Source of the DNA: Cellulophaga sp. L1A9
GTDB lineage: Bacteria; Bacteroidota; Bacteroidia; Flavobacteriales; Flavobacteriaceae
DNA length: 64,000 bases
Direction: 5' to 3'
NCBI RefSeq assembly: GCF_009797025.1
Contig: NZ_CP047027.1
Location: forward strand, 3,100,001-3,164,000
In this document: in pieces, positions 46,475 through 55,954 of the stretch
How the letters are laid out: each line of letters begins with the position of its first letter
Numbering within the stretch: position 1 is the stretch's first letter
Made by a program: the position numbers and the translations under genes
Notes under the pieces: model-generated
Told to the model about the DNA's origin: nothing
What the model saw: the letters and a program-made list of their open reading frames with translations, nothing else
Database searches by the model: none

Positions 46475-48207
46475 TTTATATAAAATTTGATTATATCATC
46501 CTGCAATGCTTTCCATTGAAATTTCCAAAAAGATTTTCTATTATTGGCATAATCCATAAAATTTTCTGTTTCTGTTTTTTTAAATTTATATTGATTTCGG
46601 TTTAAAGTATATAACATGGAATTTATCCTTCTCATTTCAACACTGTATGGTTTCCAAAGTGCTGCAATTTCTTGTTTAGTGTGCTTTCCTGATTTAATAA
46701 TTGTATCAAAATTTGTGTCAATTGCATTTTTTCTTTTATTATATTTAATTATTTCAAGAGGTGTTAGATCTCTTCTTTCCTTAAATGAATGCTCTAATCC
46801 TGCAACGTGCGAAATTTCATGAGCAAATGATTCCTTATTTCCTAAATTAGGCTCAAACATAACTAAGTTTTTTGAGTCAATATCTCTTAGATTCGCATAA
46901 GCGGGTGCACCCTTTTCTATTGATTCATCATCATCAACATTTATTAAGGGGCAAAGAAAAATAAAAATTCCTTTATTTTTAAAAGCTATAGGCTGTTGTT
47001 CTTTTAATTCTATTTCAAAATAGGTTAGTAAATTATCTCCTTTGAAAGCAGTTCCATTTGTTATTATTAAATCATTTGCAATCCAATTTTCTTCATCTAT
47101 AATTATATCAACTACTTCCCCAATTTTACATTGTAGCAATGCTTGATTTAATGATTTGGTATTAAGATAATTTTCAAGATTTTCTAAATCATCTTCTAGA
47201 TTTTTATTTACATCGCCAAAACCTAAGTCTATTTTATCTTCTATAATATTTTTATCAATTTCTATAGAAGTACTTCTTAAAATACGAATTGGAGTAATAT
47301 TAAAATGTAGTTGTTCGTGGTTCGCATTTCTAAATAGGTTAATTTTTCCCACCTCGTTATCATTTTTGTCTAAAAATGAAATTGTTGTGTTTTGAGTCAA
47401 GGGAGAATTGCAACTTATCGTTATTTCAGCGCCATGTGCTTCCGAAATTTTTAATTCATTGGGTTCAAATTTTATTCCTTTTTTTTCTTGAAATTTTATG
47501 ATGTCCGTATCTTTGACCGTACTAAATAATTCTATGATATTCAGTTTTAGCTTTACATTCTCTTGTTTAGGGAACATACTTAGCCATGGAGTAAAATATT
47601 CTAAACCATTTATTTCTAGTGGATTGTATTCTTTCTTAAGTTTGTCGTAGTTTTCAGAAATAGCTTCTGTTTCATAAGATTTTCGCATCCAATCAAATCC
47701 AAATTCTCCTTGATAATTGCTCAATCTTTCAAGTTTAGCTATAAACACTAAATCTAATTCATCCTCTTCTTCTGTTATTTCTTCTTGTACTTTTGGCGTT
47801 TCAGGTGGAGGGAATGTTACTCTCCAATGTGCCGAATATTCAGTAGTGGAACCTGATTCTTTCACACCTCCAGCACTTATGTGAATAGTTTCTGTTTTAG
47901 GATCTATACCTGAAGAAGAAAAATTATTTGACCAGTTGGTGAGGTAGCAGTCAAATAAGTAAAGTTTACGAATTTTTGTTCTTTCGTCTACTGGAGGAAT
48001 GTGTAACTCTAATTGTTTTGTTAAATCCGGATCAGCAGACCAACTACCTAGATTTAGATTAGTCTGACTCTCTACGGTCAATGTAATTCCTAAGAAAACT
48101 GGTTCTTGATGGGGTTGCCCATAAGGATCTAATTGTTGATTGAAGCGATAAGTAAATTTTAATACATTTATGTCAAGACCGTCAATCAATAACTTAGCTT
48201 TTACCAT
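46471..48207 (-). CDS. Hcp/TssD-like N-terminus fused to a metzincin-type metalloprotease (candidate T6SS effector)
   Basis: This 578-residue protein has an N-terminal region of about 135 residues that reads like the Bacteroidota type VI secretion tube protein TssD: KLLIDGLDINVLKFTYRFNQ, GITLTVESQTN, LYLFDCYLTNWSNNF, IHISAGGVK. A Pro/Glu-rich linker (about 135-150) leads to a long middle region. The C-terminus has the extended zinc motif HEISHVAGLEH (residues 463-473, HExxHxxGxxH) and a Met-turn-like NFMDY (Met551), typical of metzincins. No signal peptide is present, as expected for T6SS cargo. Type VI structural genes are absent from the window. Confidence 0.75.
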   Translation of the reverse strand: MVKAKLLIDGLDINVLKFTYRFNQQLDPYGQPHQEPVFLGITLTVESQTNLNLGSWSADPDLTKQLELHIPPVDERTKIRKLYLFDCYLTNWSNNFSSSGIDPKTETIHISAGGVKESGSTTEYSAHWRVTFPPPETPKVQEEITEEEDELDLVFIAKLERLSNYQGEFGFDWMRKSYETEAISENYDKLKKEYNPLEINGLEYFTPWLSMFPKQENVKLKLNIIELFSTVKDTDIIKFQEKKGIKFEPNELKISEAHGAEITISCNSPLTQNTTISFLDKNDNEVGKINLFRNANHEQLHFNITPIRILRSTSIEIDKNIIEDKIDLGFGDVNKNLEDDLENLENYLNTKSLNQALLQCKIGEVVDIIIDEENWIANDLIITNGTAFKGDNLLTYFEIELKEQQPIAFKNKGIFIFLCPLINVDDDESIEKGAPAYANLRDIDSKNLVMFEPNLGNKESFAHEISHVAGLEHSFKERRDLTPLEIIKYNKRKNAIDTNFDTIIKSGKHTKQEIAALWKPYSVEMRRINSMLYTLNRNQYKFKKTETENFMDYANNRKSFWKFQWKALQDDIIKFYIK

Positions 48208-48374
48208 ACTTTAAGATATATCCTTTAAATATAGAAAAATCATCCATGATATTTCTTGAAACAAGATGTGTTTCATCGAATTTATACTCATTTTAGAATG
48301 TATAATGTAATTATTTTTTTGAGATGAGATAAAATATAACAATATGAAATGCTATTGTATTTAAATATAAAGTA

Positions 48375-48941
48375 TTAAAAACGGAATATTTTTTTAAGTT
48401 CTTCATCTTTATTCTTTTTGTAAAGAATTAAATTGTCAATTGTGGATGGATCAGAATTCATGTAATTATTAATAAAATGATCAAAACTAAAATCCTGACT
48501 TGTATCACAAATATCATATTCCCGTGTTGAATGTGGTGATTTTAACGTATATCTTGTATAGTAATTATTGCCATCTTCACCATTTTTAATATTCACATCT
48601 TCATACCTTATTTCAATGGTAGAAAAATTAAATATTTCTTTATACCGTGGAAAATTGCTTTTAAATTCTATAGTGCCTTTTACTCTATTGAATTTTACAG
48701 TTTTATGCCAAATTTTTCTTTTGTAAACATTAAGAATAATTACAGTTAATAATAAGATTAATGTGAAAATCATCTGTATAATTCCTTGATGATTGTAGGT
48801 GCTTACTAGTAGGAGCAAAACAAAAGTTAGTGGCAACAAGACATAAGTGTCAAACGTGAACATTCTATTTTTTGTAGGATTCAATAGAATATAGTTTAGG
48901 TTAACTTCTTCTGCATTTATGGAGTGATATACGTCAAGCAT
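48375..48941 (-). CDS. Two-helix membrane protein, unknown
   Basis: This 188-residue protein has two adjacent hydrophobic helices (about 28-70, YVLLPLTFVLLLLVSTYN and MIFTLILLLTVIILNVY) and a soluble C-terminal domain with KGTIEFKSNF and YTLKSPHSTREYDICDTS. The two-helix plus cytosolic beta-domain layout resembles PH-like membrane proteins, but no family is certain. It is encoded 3 bp after the next upstream gene and lies about 170 bp before the Hcp-fusion gene, so it may belong to the same accessory group. Confidence 0.6.
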   Translation of the reverse strand: MLDVYHSINAEEVNLNYILLNPTKNRMFTFDTYVLLPLTFVLLLLVSTYNHQGIIQMIFTLILLLTVIILNVYKRKIWHKTVKFNRVKGTIEFKSNFPRYKEIFNFSTIEIRYEDVNIKNGEDGNNYYTRYTLKSPHSTREYDICDTSQDFSFDHFINNYMNSDPSTIDNLILYKKNKDEELKKIFRF

Positions 48942-48944
48942 CTT

Positions 48945-49487
48945 CTATTTTTTATACCTATCTAAACTCATTTCATTTAGTAATAAAGTTGTCTGATGTT
49001 TAAATAGACTAGCGTAGGAATATTTATTTTTTTCAAATGGATTAATAATTATTAAAATATATAAGATTGTAATTCCTGAAATAATAATTAATGCAGGGTG
49101 TATTTTTTTATGTAGTTCTCTTATTTTTAAGTTTTTTGGGTTGATAAAAATTACTGAGAAAAAAAGTACAGGGAGTAAATAAAAATTCAAACTGAAATCA
49201 GATTCTTTTTCAAATTGATTATTTTTTATATAAAAGTACATGGTATCAAATTCGCTTTCGAAAAACTTATCTTGAGAAGGTGATTTTGTTCTTATTTTTA
49301 CTTCAATATTCTGAAAAGTTAATGTTGCTTTCGGGTGTTTTTTTTTAATGTTGACAAGTATTTTTTCCATGTCATACTTCTTTTGTTCCCGTATTTTAAA
49401 AAATATATCTATAGCTGCATAGGCTATAAATATGAAAAAGAATAGGACTAAAAACTGATAAAGCGTGCTGTTCTTTATGAAATACAT
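48945..49487 (-). CDS. Membrane protein, unknown
   Basis: This 180-residue protein has one N-terminal helix (about 10-30) and two more around 100-145 (NFYLLPVLFFSVIFIN, IIISGITILYILIII). Between them is a short region with KKKHPKATLTFQN. No family is recognised. Its start overlaps the upstream lipoprotein gene stop by 1 nt (ATTAG junction), and 3 bp separate it from the following gene, so the three form one operon. Confidence 0.55.
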   Translation of the reverse strand: MYFIKNSTLYQFLVLFFFIFIAYAAIDIFFKIREQKKYDMEKILVNIKKKHPKATLTFQNIEVKIRTKSPSQDKFFESEFDTMYFYIKNNQFEKESDFSLNFYLLPVLFFSVIFINPKNLKIRELHKKIHPALIIISGITILYILIIINPFEKNKYSYASLFKHQTTLLLNEMSLDRYKK

Positions 49488-50071
49488 TAGTCCTTTTTAT
49501 TGAATTTGGATGCTCTTAATAATGTCAGCATAGTCTCTTTATCCTTAGAACTATTGTGACTCATATTGATGATAAAATCATACCCATTTAAGTAGGTTCT
49601 GTACATGTTCTGCTCCATTAATGTTCTGCCATTTTGGGACAGTTTAAGATTAAAAACTTCAAATTCAATAGTAGCTATGGTTTCTTTACTTGAAGTAGAA
49701 TCTACTTGTACGCCTTGAGCAGCAAATACAGAATAAATAACATTTTTTAGGTGTGGGTATTTATCATCCCATTCATTTTCGTAGGTTTCTTTAAATGGAA
49801 TAATGGTTGCCTGAAACTTTGTTAATTCATTTTTACGAATCACAAAAAGCCCAATTTCTTGTCCACTTATGTTAAGGTGTTCTCCCGATCTTTCAATAAT
49901 CTCTAAGCCTTCTTCAAGATCTTTATCTATTTTTCTTGTACTTTCTATGTTCCAATCATTGATAAGATCAATGGTCCAACCAATTTCTGGTGCATGGAAT
50001 GGTTTATTCTTTTTTGAACAAGCACTACCTAGTATGGCAATGAAGCATAATATAAGGAGTTTCAATTTCAT
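49487..50071 (-). CDS. Lipoprotein, unknown function
   Basis: This 194-residue protein has a signal peptide with lipobox LGSACSK (Cys18) and a predicted soluble beta-rich domain (IGWTIDLINDWNI to SHNSSKDKETMLTLLRASKF), similar in overall pattern to small flavobacterial lipoproteins of the PsbP/DUF-type (weak resemblance). It is first in the three-gene unknown operon ending at 48375. No motifs suggest catalysis. Confidence 0.6.
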   Translation of the reverse strand: MKLKLLILCFIAILGSACSKKNKPFHAPEIGWTIDLINDWNIESTRKIDKDLEEGLEIIERSGEHLNISGQEIGLFVIRKNELTKFQATIIPFKETYENEWDDKYPHLKNVIYSVFAAQGVQVDSTSSKETIATIEFEVFNLKLSQNGRTLMEQNMYRTYLNGYDFIINMSHNSSKDKETMLTLLRASKFNKKD

Positions 50072-50148
50072 GTTGAAGGTTATTACTACTGTAAACTAGA
50101 AAAATATGAAGCTTTTGCAGGATATTATTTTAGTAGACTTACTTTTTA

Positions 50149-51285
50149 TTACCGTTCGCTAGGGTTTTCTATCTCGTTATTCTCTGCAGGGTTTTTTGTA
50201 AAGGGGAACGCAAATTGCCGCGCAAACCCTTTTGGGAATTTCACATCGCCTAATCCAGTACTTTCGGGCCAAGTTGTTCCTATTGGATAATACGTGCCAA
50301 ATAGCATATCTATAAACGGAAAATGAATGGCGAAGTTTTTATCATATGCTTTAGGGTCGTCTGAGTGATGCCAATGATGGTATTGTGGCGTAACAAAAAC
50401 GTAGCGCAACACACCAAAATTTATACGCGTGTTAGAATGTGCTAAAACAGCTTGAAAAGAAACAATTACAATATAGGTAGTAAACACTGCAGGGCTAAAA
50501 CCAAATACATATAAAGGTAAAAAAGAAACCGCACGCACTACGATTAAATCTACAAAATGGGTTCTAGAACCCGCTAACCAATCTATATCTTTGGTAGAAT
50601 GGTGTATGGAATGAAAACGCCATAAATACGGAATTTTATGAAAAAAGTAATGTCCGGTATATTGAAATAAATCGGATACCAATAAGGCTAAGAAAAGTTG
50701 AGGTATAAACCATATACCTTGTATAATTTCTTGGAAACCAGTTAAACCAATGTTTGAAAAAGCCAATACAGCGGGTAACTGTACCAATACTCCCGTTACC
50801 TGAATGAGTAAATGACTTATAATAAAGTAGACTAAATCTGTTCTCCACTCGTCATGAAATTTTGTTTGTGTTAATCGTTTTGGCAAAAACAATTCCATTG
50901 GAATGAATATTACTGCGGAAATTAAAATATCGAGTAAGAGCCAATCCATACCAATCGTAAAACGTTTTGCATCTATTTCTTGATATTCTGGTAATCCATT
51001 GGCTAGAAATATAGAGGCAGCGATGAGCATTATCGCATAGAAACCAAGTTTTGTTTTTTTGCTGAGAATAAAACTGGTCAATGCAAAAGCAAAAGATAAC
51101 GTAAGGACTATTAAAAAAGCCCACTTTACATAACCTGGTTCGTAAAGCGCGCGAAAATCGGCCGTAGTTAAATATTCAGGATAGTAAGCGCAAATAGTGG
51201 TTCCGAAGCAGATTATAGCTAAAAATATAGAAATGTACCCACTAATTTTGCCTTCGCCTATTTTTAGTCTTTTGTTTTGAGTCAT
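50149..51285 (-). CDS. Sterol desaturase / fatty acid hydroxylase superfamily protein
   Basis: This 378-residue membrane-bound di-iron enzyme has about eight helices and the histidine clusters of the family: YTGHYFFHKIPYLWRFHSIHHS (HxxxH and HxxHH), then HSNTRINFG and YHHWHHSDD. Such enzymes hydroxylate or desaturate lipids with O2. N-terminal extra helices (about residues 15-130) precede the catalytic part. The substrate may be a flavolipid or ornithine lipid, which cannot be decided. Single gene. Confidence 0.87.
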   Translation of the reverse strand: MTQNKRLKIGEGKISGYISIFLAIICFGTTICAYYPEYLTTADFRALYEPGYVKWAFLIVLTLSFAFALTSFILSKKTKLGFYAIMLIAASIFLANGLPEYQEIDAKRFTIGMDWLLLDILISAVIFIPMELFLPKRLTQTKFHDEWRTDLVYFIISHLLIQVTGVLVQLPAVLAFSNIGLTGFQEIIQGIWFIPQLFLALLVSDLFQYTGHYFFHKIPYLWRFHSIHHSTKDIDWLAGSRTHFVDLIVVRAVSFLPLYVFGFSPAVFTTYIVIVSFQAVLAHSNTRINFGVLRYVFVTPQYHHWHHSDDPKAYDKNFAIHFPFIDMLFGTYYPIGTTWPESTGLGDVKFPKGFARQFAFPFTKNPAENNEIENPSER

Positions 51286-51470
51286 TATAAGTGGTGTGTT
51301 GGTTGGTATTTTGTTTGGTTGAACTTATAACGTAAAAGGCCTGAGTTTTGGTATTTATGATAATTTATAATTTTTTATTTCGGCTACCAGAAGAGCAGTT
51401 ATGTCTTATTTTTTACTTCACAAATAAGACATAGAAGTTGCGGTAAAAATAGAATTTAATAGCTTTTTTC

Positions 51471-53213
51471 TTATTTAGGGATAAGGTCTCCTTTGTAATT
51501 ATACGTTTTACTTCCATAATCAAACGTATAGATTCTTCTGCCTTGCTCATCTTCAGTTAGAAAATTCATATAGGATTCTTCGGTGTCTACTAAAACCTTT
51601 CCGTTTGTATCTATAAGCTTATATGTTCCATTTAGGCGAACAGCGGTTACACCATCTTCAAAAGGTTCTCCAATATCATATTTTGCAGGAATAACGGTTT
51701 TTCCTTTAGAATTAATAAATCCAATAAGATCGTCATTACTTATTAAAATTCTATCATCCGATAATCCGTCATAAATTTTGGTAACATTAGGTACCGGAAT
51801 TTCGTTGCCAATTGTATCGATAATGAAGTATGAATTATTTCTATTTCCAAAAAGTATTTCTCCTCTTTCAATTAGATGATCATATTTTTTTTGACTAATA
51901 AGTTTATAGCTAGATGAAAACAGTTGAATGGCGTCATTTTCATCCTCTGGTTGAATACCTGTTAATCCATTCTTGTAAGCTTCAAGACTATAAACGAATA
52001 GGGTGTCTAAGCTTTTGTTCGCTCTGTTTAAATGGTAGTAATAGTCATTATTTTCATAATAATCACCATTAATTTTCACAAGACTTATGTTGTCATTTTT
52101 TATAGTTATTTTATGCTCTCCTTTCGCATTTAGAAATATAAGAGCATCATCTGTACTCATATCAAATAATTCATCTGTAGCGTTAAAAGAATGCGTGTTA
52201 CGCGCTGTAAATTTTACATTCTCGACTTCGGTATCTTTTTTAAATAATAATTTTATAGCAGCTACATTTCCATAGAAATAGTATTCTCGGTGGAATAGTC
52301 CATCTTTATCATTAAAATAATCAATGTTGTTTAAGTTTTTACGCAAATACTCTTGAAACGCTGCGGTATCTTTAAAATCTCCGTCATTCAGCTTTTCTTG
52401 TACTACTTTTAAGTACTTCAACATTTCACTAAATATATCTTCGGAATCTCCAGGAGCCATTGCATTGCTAGAGGAGCCACTTCTCTCTATAAGTTTACCT
52501 TCTTCATTATAGCCTTGAACTACAAATGGGGATTCTATAGTGTCTGTGAGGGTAATATAAGCATAGTTCTCATTCGTATTTACTAATTCAATCTTACCTC
52601 CTTTATATTTCGCTTTAGGATTTTTATTAGATAGCGCTACACTATCATAATTTTTTATATATTCTAATTCGTAAGAAATAGCAATACTATCTATAGGCTT
52701 GGCTGCACCCCAACCATCTCTGTCAAAACTGAAATCTACCATATAGTTTTCAACGCTGTCTATTTTAACGTCACCAGCGTGATAGTAGATTTTAGTAGGG
52801 CTAAAATTTTGTGTAATACCTTGACCTAATTCTAAAGGTCTTCTTTGGTCAGGATTAGTAAATGAAAATTTAAGATTACTCTCATAAGATTCAAAATACT
52901 GATCAAAAACGACACCATTAAACTGATTTAAAGCATTATGAATACCTGTGGTATCTACCTTAAATTCTTCGCCATATTTTTCGTCCTCTTTTTTTATACT
53001 TTTAATTTTATTTGAAAAAGAACCATCGAAGAAATTTAAAAATGCCTCAAACTGTTTAATATTAGTATTCATTTCTTCCTTTATGTCATCCAACGATTTG
53101 TCATCCAAAGCTGAAATAAATTCGTCTAATTCTTCATTACTTTTTGTTTGCGTTTGTACATTTTTACATCCGGCTATAATCAATAATAGAGTTATAAATA
53201 GTACTTTATTCAT
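51471..53213 (-). CDS. Lipoprotein with C-terminal WG (KWG)-type repeats
   Basis: This 580-residue protein has a lipobox-type leader (ITLLLIIAGCKN) followed by an Asp/Glu-rich helical region. The last 130 residues show WG-repeat wording: ILISNDDLIGFINSKGKTVI, PAKYDIGEPFEDGVTAVRLN and GTYKLIDTNGKVLVDTEES. WG repeats are found in surface-associated proteins, often of unknown role. It overlaps the gene upstream by 4 nt (51471-53213 and 53210-54475), so the two are translationally coupled. Confidence 0.75.
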   Translation of the reverse strand: MNKVLFITLLLIIAGCKNVQTQTKSNEELDEFISALDDKSLDDIKEEMNTNIKQFEAFLNFFDGSFSNKIKSIKKEDEKYGEEFKVDTTGIHNALNQFNGVVFDQYFESYESNLKFSFTNPDQRRPLELGQGITQNFSPTKIYYHAGDVKIDSVENYMVDFSFDRDGWGAAKPIDSIAISYELEYIKNYDSVALSNKNPKAKYKGGKIELVNTNENYAYITLTDTIESPFVVQGYNEEGKLIERSGSSSNAMAPGDSEDIFSEMLKYLKVVQEKLNDGDFKDTAAFQEYLRKNLNNIDYFNDKDGLFHREYYFYGNVAAIKLLFKKDTEVENVKFTARNTHSFNATDELFDMSTDDALIFLNAKGEHKITIKNDNISLVKINGDYYENNDYYYHLNRANKSLDTLFVYSLEAYKNGLTGIQPEDENDAIQLFSSSYKLISQKKYDHLIERGEILFGNRNNSYFIIDTIGNEIPVPNVTKIYDGLSDDRILISNDDLIGFINSKGKTVIPAKYDIGEPFEDGVTAVRLNGTYKLIDTNGKVLVDTEESYMNFLTEDEQGRRIYTFDYGSKTYNYKGDLIPK

Positions 53214-54475
53214 TGTCTTATTATTTTAAGTTCGTTGGTTCCTTTGGGTTGGTATAAGAAATAGTTTAATTTTTTGCTATATTTTTTTCCTGTCAATATC
53301 AGCATGGCATCTTTATCTTTAGGGTATACATATAGTAGCTTACCACCAGCATAAAATTGAATATCAATGTCCTTAGCTATGGTATATTTATAACTGTTGA
53401 ATGCCCATGATAGATATTCTTCCCAATTTTCTCTTGCAGTTTCAAAATCAGTATCAAAAGCTACTTGTTGCGATTCTAGGTCAGACACATAAAAGAGGTC
53501 ATTAATAGCTTGTTCATCACTAGCTAATACTGCTTCTCCTATTTTAGTATAAATGGCATTAATTTTAGATACTAAATTTTTATCATTCCGTAAATCAACA
53601 CCATCAGTCCAAGCCTTTGGGTAAAAGGGGAGTACTAAATCATATTCTTTACTGAAATGAACTGGTGTTGTTCCAGACAGTTCTAAGTCGTTTATTTGTG
53701 TATAGATTTCTTCGGTATCAAAATCATATAGTACTGCTGAGAATTGAGAATCCTCACTAAAACTTCCCCTAGAATTATTTTCGTTTTTTGTATTTGGCTT
53801 TACGATCAGTTCTATACTAGATCTTGTACTGGTAATATATTCGTTTAAAAATATTTCGCTATAAAGCGCTGCATTAGGTATTTTTATACCATTAACTACA
53901 ATGTCATAATCACAATCCTGCTCCTTAATTTTTAATATATATTTTGGCTCATTGGCAAACGTCTTTATTTCTTTATGGAGGTTTGCTATTGGTAGATCAT
54001 AAGGGATTTTAAACGTAATAGTTAATTCGGCATTATCCTTGTCTCCCATAGCAGCCAAGTGTTTTCCATTGTTAATTTTTACAGCTAAACTAATGTCTTT
54101 GGTTTCTTTCTTCCAATCAAATTTTATGTCGTTAGAATAACCATCAGAAATAGTTGTTAAGCCATATTCGGCTTCTACGATTTCTAATAATTTTTCCCCC
54201 GAATAGTTTAGGGTATCAGTGGTCAGAATCATATAGTTATTGGTCACTAAAGCTTCCTTAATGGGGATTCCGGCGTAGTGCATTCCTGCGATAGTAAGTT
54301 CATTGAAATTATAAACGGTGTCAATTTTCACCTCTTCATTCTCTTTTTGTATTTTATTAAGGAATGTATTTATATCTGATTTCTGGGTTATTTCTGCAAA
54401 GTCATATTTTTCTTGGCCACAGGAGGTAACGGAAATTCCCGTGAGTAAAATAAGTGAAATAATAAATTTTTTCAT
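53210..54475 (-). CDS. Lipoprotein, unknown function
   Basis: This 421-residue protein has a lipobox LTGISVTSCGQ (Cys19) and is otherwise predicted to be a soluble, mixed alpha/beta envelope protein without recognisable domains. Its start follows the 174-aa product gene at 20 bp, and its end is coupled to the WG-repeat lipoprotein. The pair may form one surface or periplasmic complex (inference). Confidence 0.65.
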   Translation of the reverse strand: MKKFIISLILLTGISVTSCGQEKYDFAEITQKSDINTFLNKIQKENEEVKIDTVYNFNELTIAGMHYAGIPIKEALVTNNYMILTTDTLNYSGEKLLEIVEAEYGLTTISDGYSNDIKFDWKKETKDISLAVKINNGKHLAAMGDKDNAELTITFKIPYDLPIANLHKEIKTFANEPKYILKIKEQDCDYDIVVNGIKIPNAALYSEIFLNEYITSTRSSIELIVKPNTKNENNSRGSFSEDSQFSAVLYDFDTEEIYTQINDLELSGTTPVHFSKEYDLVLPFYPKAWTDGVDLRNDKNLVSKINAIYTKIGEAVLASDEQAINDLFYVSDLESQQVAFDTDFETARENWEEYLSWAFNSYKYTIAKDIDIQFYAGGKLLYVYPKDKDAMLILTGKKYSKKLNYFLYQPKGTNELKIIRQ

Positions 54476-54495
54476 GGGTTGAAATTTGAATGGTT

Positions 54496-54954
54496 TTATT
54501 TGAACTGTATCTCTAAATTTTCAAAAGCTTTGAATTCACCTTCTTCTTTGCGGATACCTAATTGTACTTGTAATGATGCTGTCTCCCATTCATAGTAAAT
54601 ACTAGTGTCATTATCATCAATTTCTGGCTCGCCATAGCTATTAATTAGATTAGATTTAATAGTCTCAAAATCTTCTTTCTCATCAAATGGCTCCAATTTC
54701 ATTGTAAACCTGCTCCATCCATGAGAGAAAATAACTTTATCTATTGGGACATTATAAAACATTAAAAAACGTTCATCTTCAAACATAAGATCTCCAGAAT
54801 ATGTTTCATCATTAGGAATACCTTTAAAAAACGTATTTAAATCTGTTTCTGCAGTAACGTTCTCTAAATTCTTGATTAACGCTTTATAATCAATCTGGGA
54901 AAAACTGTAAAGGCTTGTAAACAAAAAGAGTGTACATGCTAATTTAATTTTCAT
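54496..54954 (-). CDS. Small exported protein, unknown function
   Basis: From the ATG at 54954 this gives 152 residues with a signal peptide (MKIKLACTLFLFTSLYSFSQ). An in-frame extension to 55020 overlaps the upstream gene's 3' end and would bury the signal peptide, so it is rejected. The mature part (IDYKALIKNLENVTAETDLN) repeats the DLNTFF pattern also seen near the start of the 421-aa lipoprotein (DINTFLNKI), which hints at a family relation within the cluster. Confidence 0.65.
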   Translation of the reverse strand: MKIKLACTLFLFTSLYSFSQIDYKALIKNLENVTAETDLNTFFKGIPNDETYSGDLMFEDERFLMFYNVPIDKVIFSHGWSRFTMKLEPFDEKEDFETIKSNLINSYGEPEIDDNDTSIYYEWETASLQVQLGIRKEEGEFKAFENLEIQFK

Positions 54955-54980
54955 AAAAAATGAGTTTTTGACGTTATTAT

Positions 54981-55808
54981 TTATTTTTTTGAGATTCCAA
55001 TGGCATTTGGAATAGACCAAAATACCTTATTATCATCATTTTCATTAAAATCTGTTTCATAACTTCCCATCTTTTCTACTTTGGTTTCATTATGGTTCAT
55101 ATAGAATGAAGCCTCGGGTCCGCCTTCTAAATACATTAAATTGTATACTTCCAAAGAAGAATTTAAGAGTATATTAATAAAATCATGAACCGAATAAGGA
55201 GAACGAGTAAAAATAAAAAGGGCATTACCTTCCTTATCTTTTCCAATAACGACCATGCTCCATTTTTTAGATTGCTGCCCCCATTTATTTTTCTGATTGC
55301 AATCTACCATACGTATAGATTGTGTATAAGAATTGTATTGTTCTTTTAATTGATCCCAATTTTGACAGGTTCTATCAATAATTTGAAACTCTGGAACACT
55401 ATCATTTTTTCGGTTAAAAGCGGCAATAGTATTATCTTTGTTTAAGCGGCCATTATTTGTAAAATCAAAATTTTTCATAAAGCCCACATTCGTAGCGAAA
55501 TCTTGCATATACATGCCGGCATTAATAACTGCAATTTGATTTTTGTCTTCTGCCCATTTTTTTGCAGTTTTAATGCGCTCCCCATTTTGTTTAGCGCTCA
55601 ATAAATTTAGGTTGTATAATTTTGGAGAAATCTTTAAAATATTGATTTTACTGTCTCCAAGACTAGATTTTTTTGGAGCATCATATTCTGCATAGTACAA
55701 ACCTTCATCAATTTTATTCCAATTGATCTCTTCAGCATCAGAAAAATTATTAAAAGAAAATAGGAGTATTGCAATTGAAGCTAAAATAAGGGGCAATAAG
55801 TATTTCAT
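54981..55808 (-). CDS. Phosphodiester glycosidase (NAGPA/DUF2233) family protein
   Basis: This 275-residue exported protein (signal helix at residues 3-19, LLPLILASIAILLFSFN) has NAGPA-family wording: the INAGMYMQDFATNVGFMKNF core, followed by QSIRMVDC, MVVIGKDKEGNALFIFTRSPYSVHDFI and MYLEGGPEASFYMN. The family cleaves phosphodiester-linked sugars or is involved in exopolysaccharide. The substrate is unknown. It leads a possible operon with the three lipoprotein/secreted genes downstream. Confidence 0.8.
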   Translation of the reverse strand: MKYLLPLILASIAILLFSFNNFSDAEEINWNKIDEGLYYAEYDAPKKSSLGDSKINILKISPKLYNLNLLSAKQNGERIKTAKKWAEDKNQIAVINAGMYMQDFATNVGFMKNFDFTNNGRLNKDNTIAAFNRKNDSVPEFQIIDRTCQNWDQLKEQYNSYTQSIRMVDCNQKNKWGQQSKKWSMVVIGKDKEGNALFIFTRSPYSVHDFINILLNSSLEVYNLMYLEGGPEASFYMNHNETKVEKMGSYETDFNENDDNKVFWSIPNAIGISKK

Positions 55809-55954
55809 TTGGTCTGTTGGTTAAATTAAAAATTTAGCGCTACTTTATAATATACATAATTTTTCAAACAGAGTAAATATACGCTTACTTTGGAGTATAC
55901 GCTAAATTAAAGGTCGCTTACCTTTATATATTTTACTAAGTATACCTGTTATCA

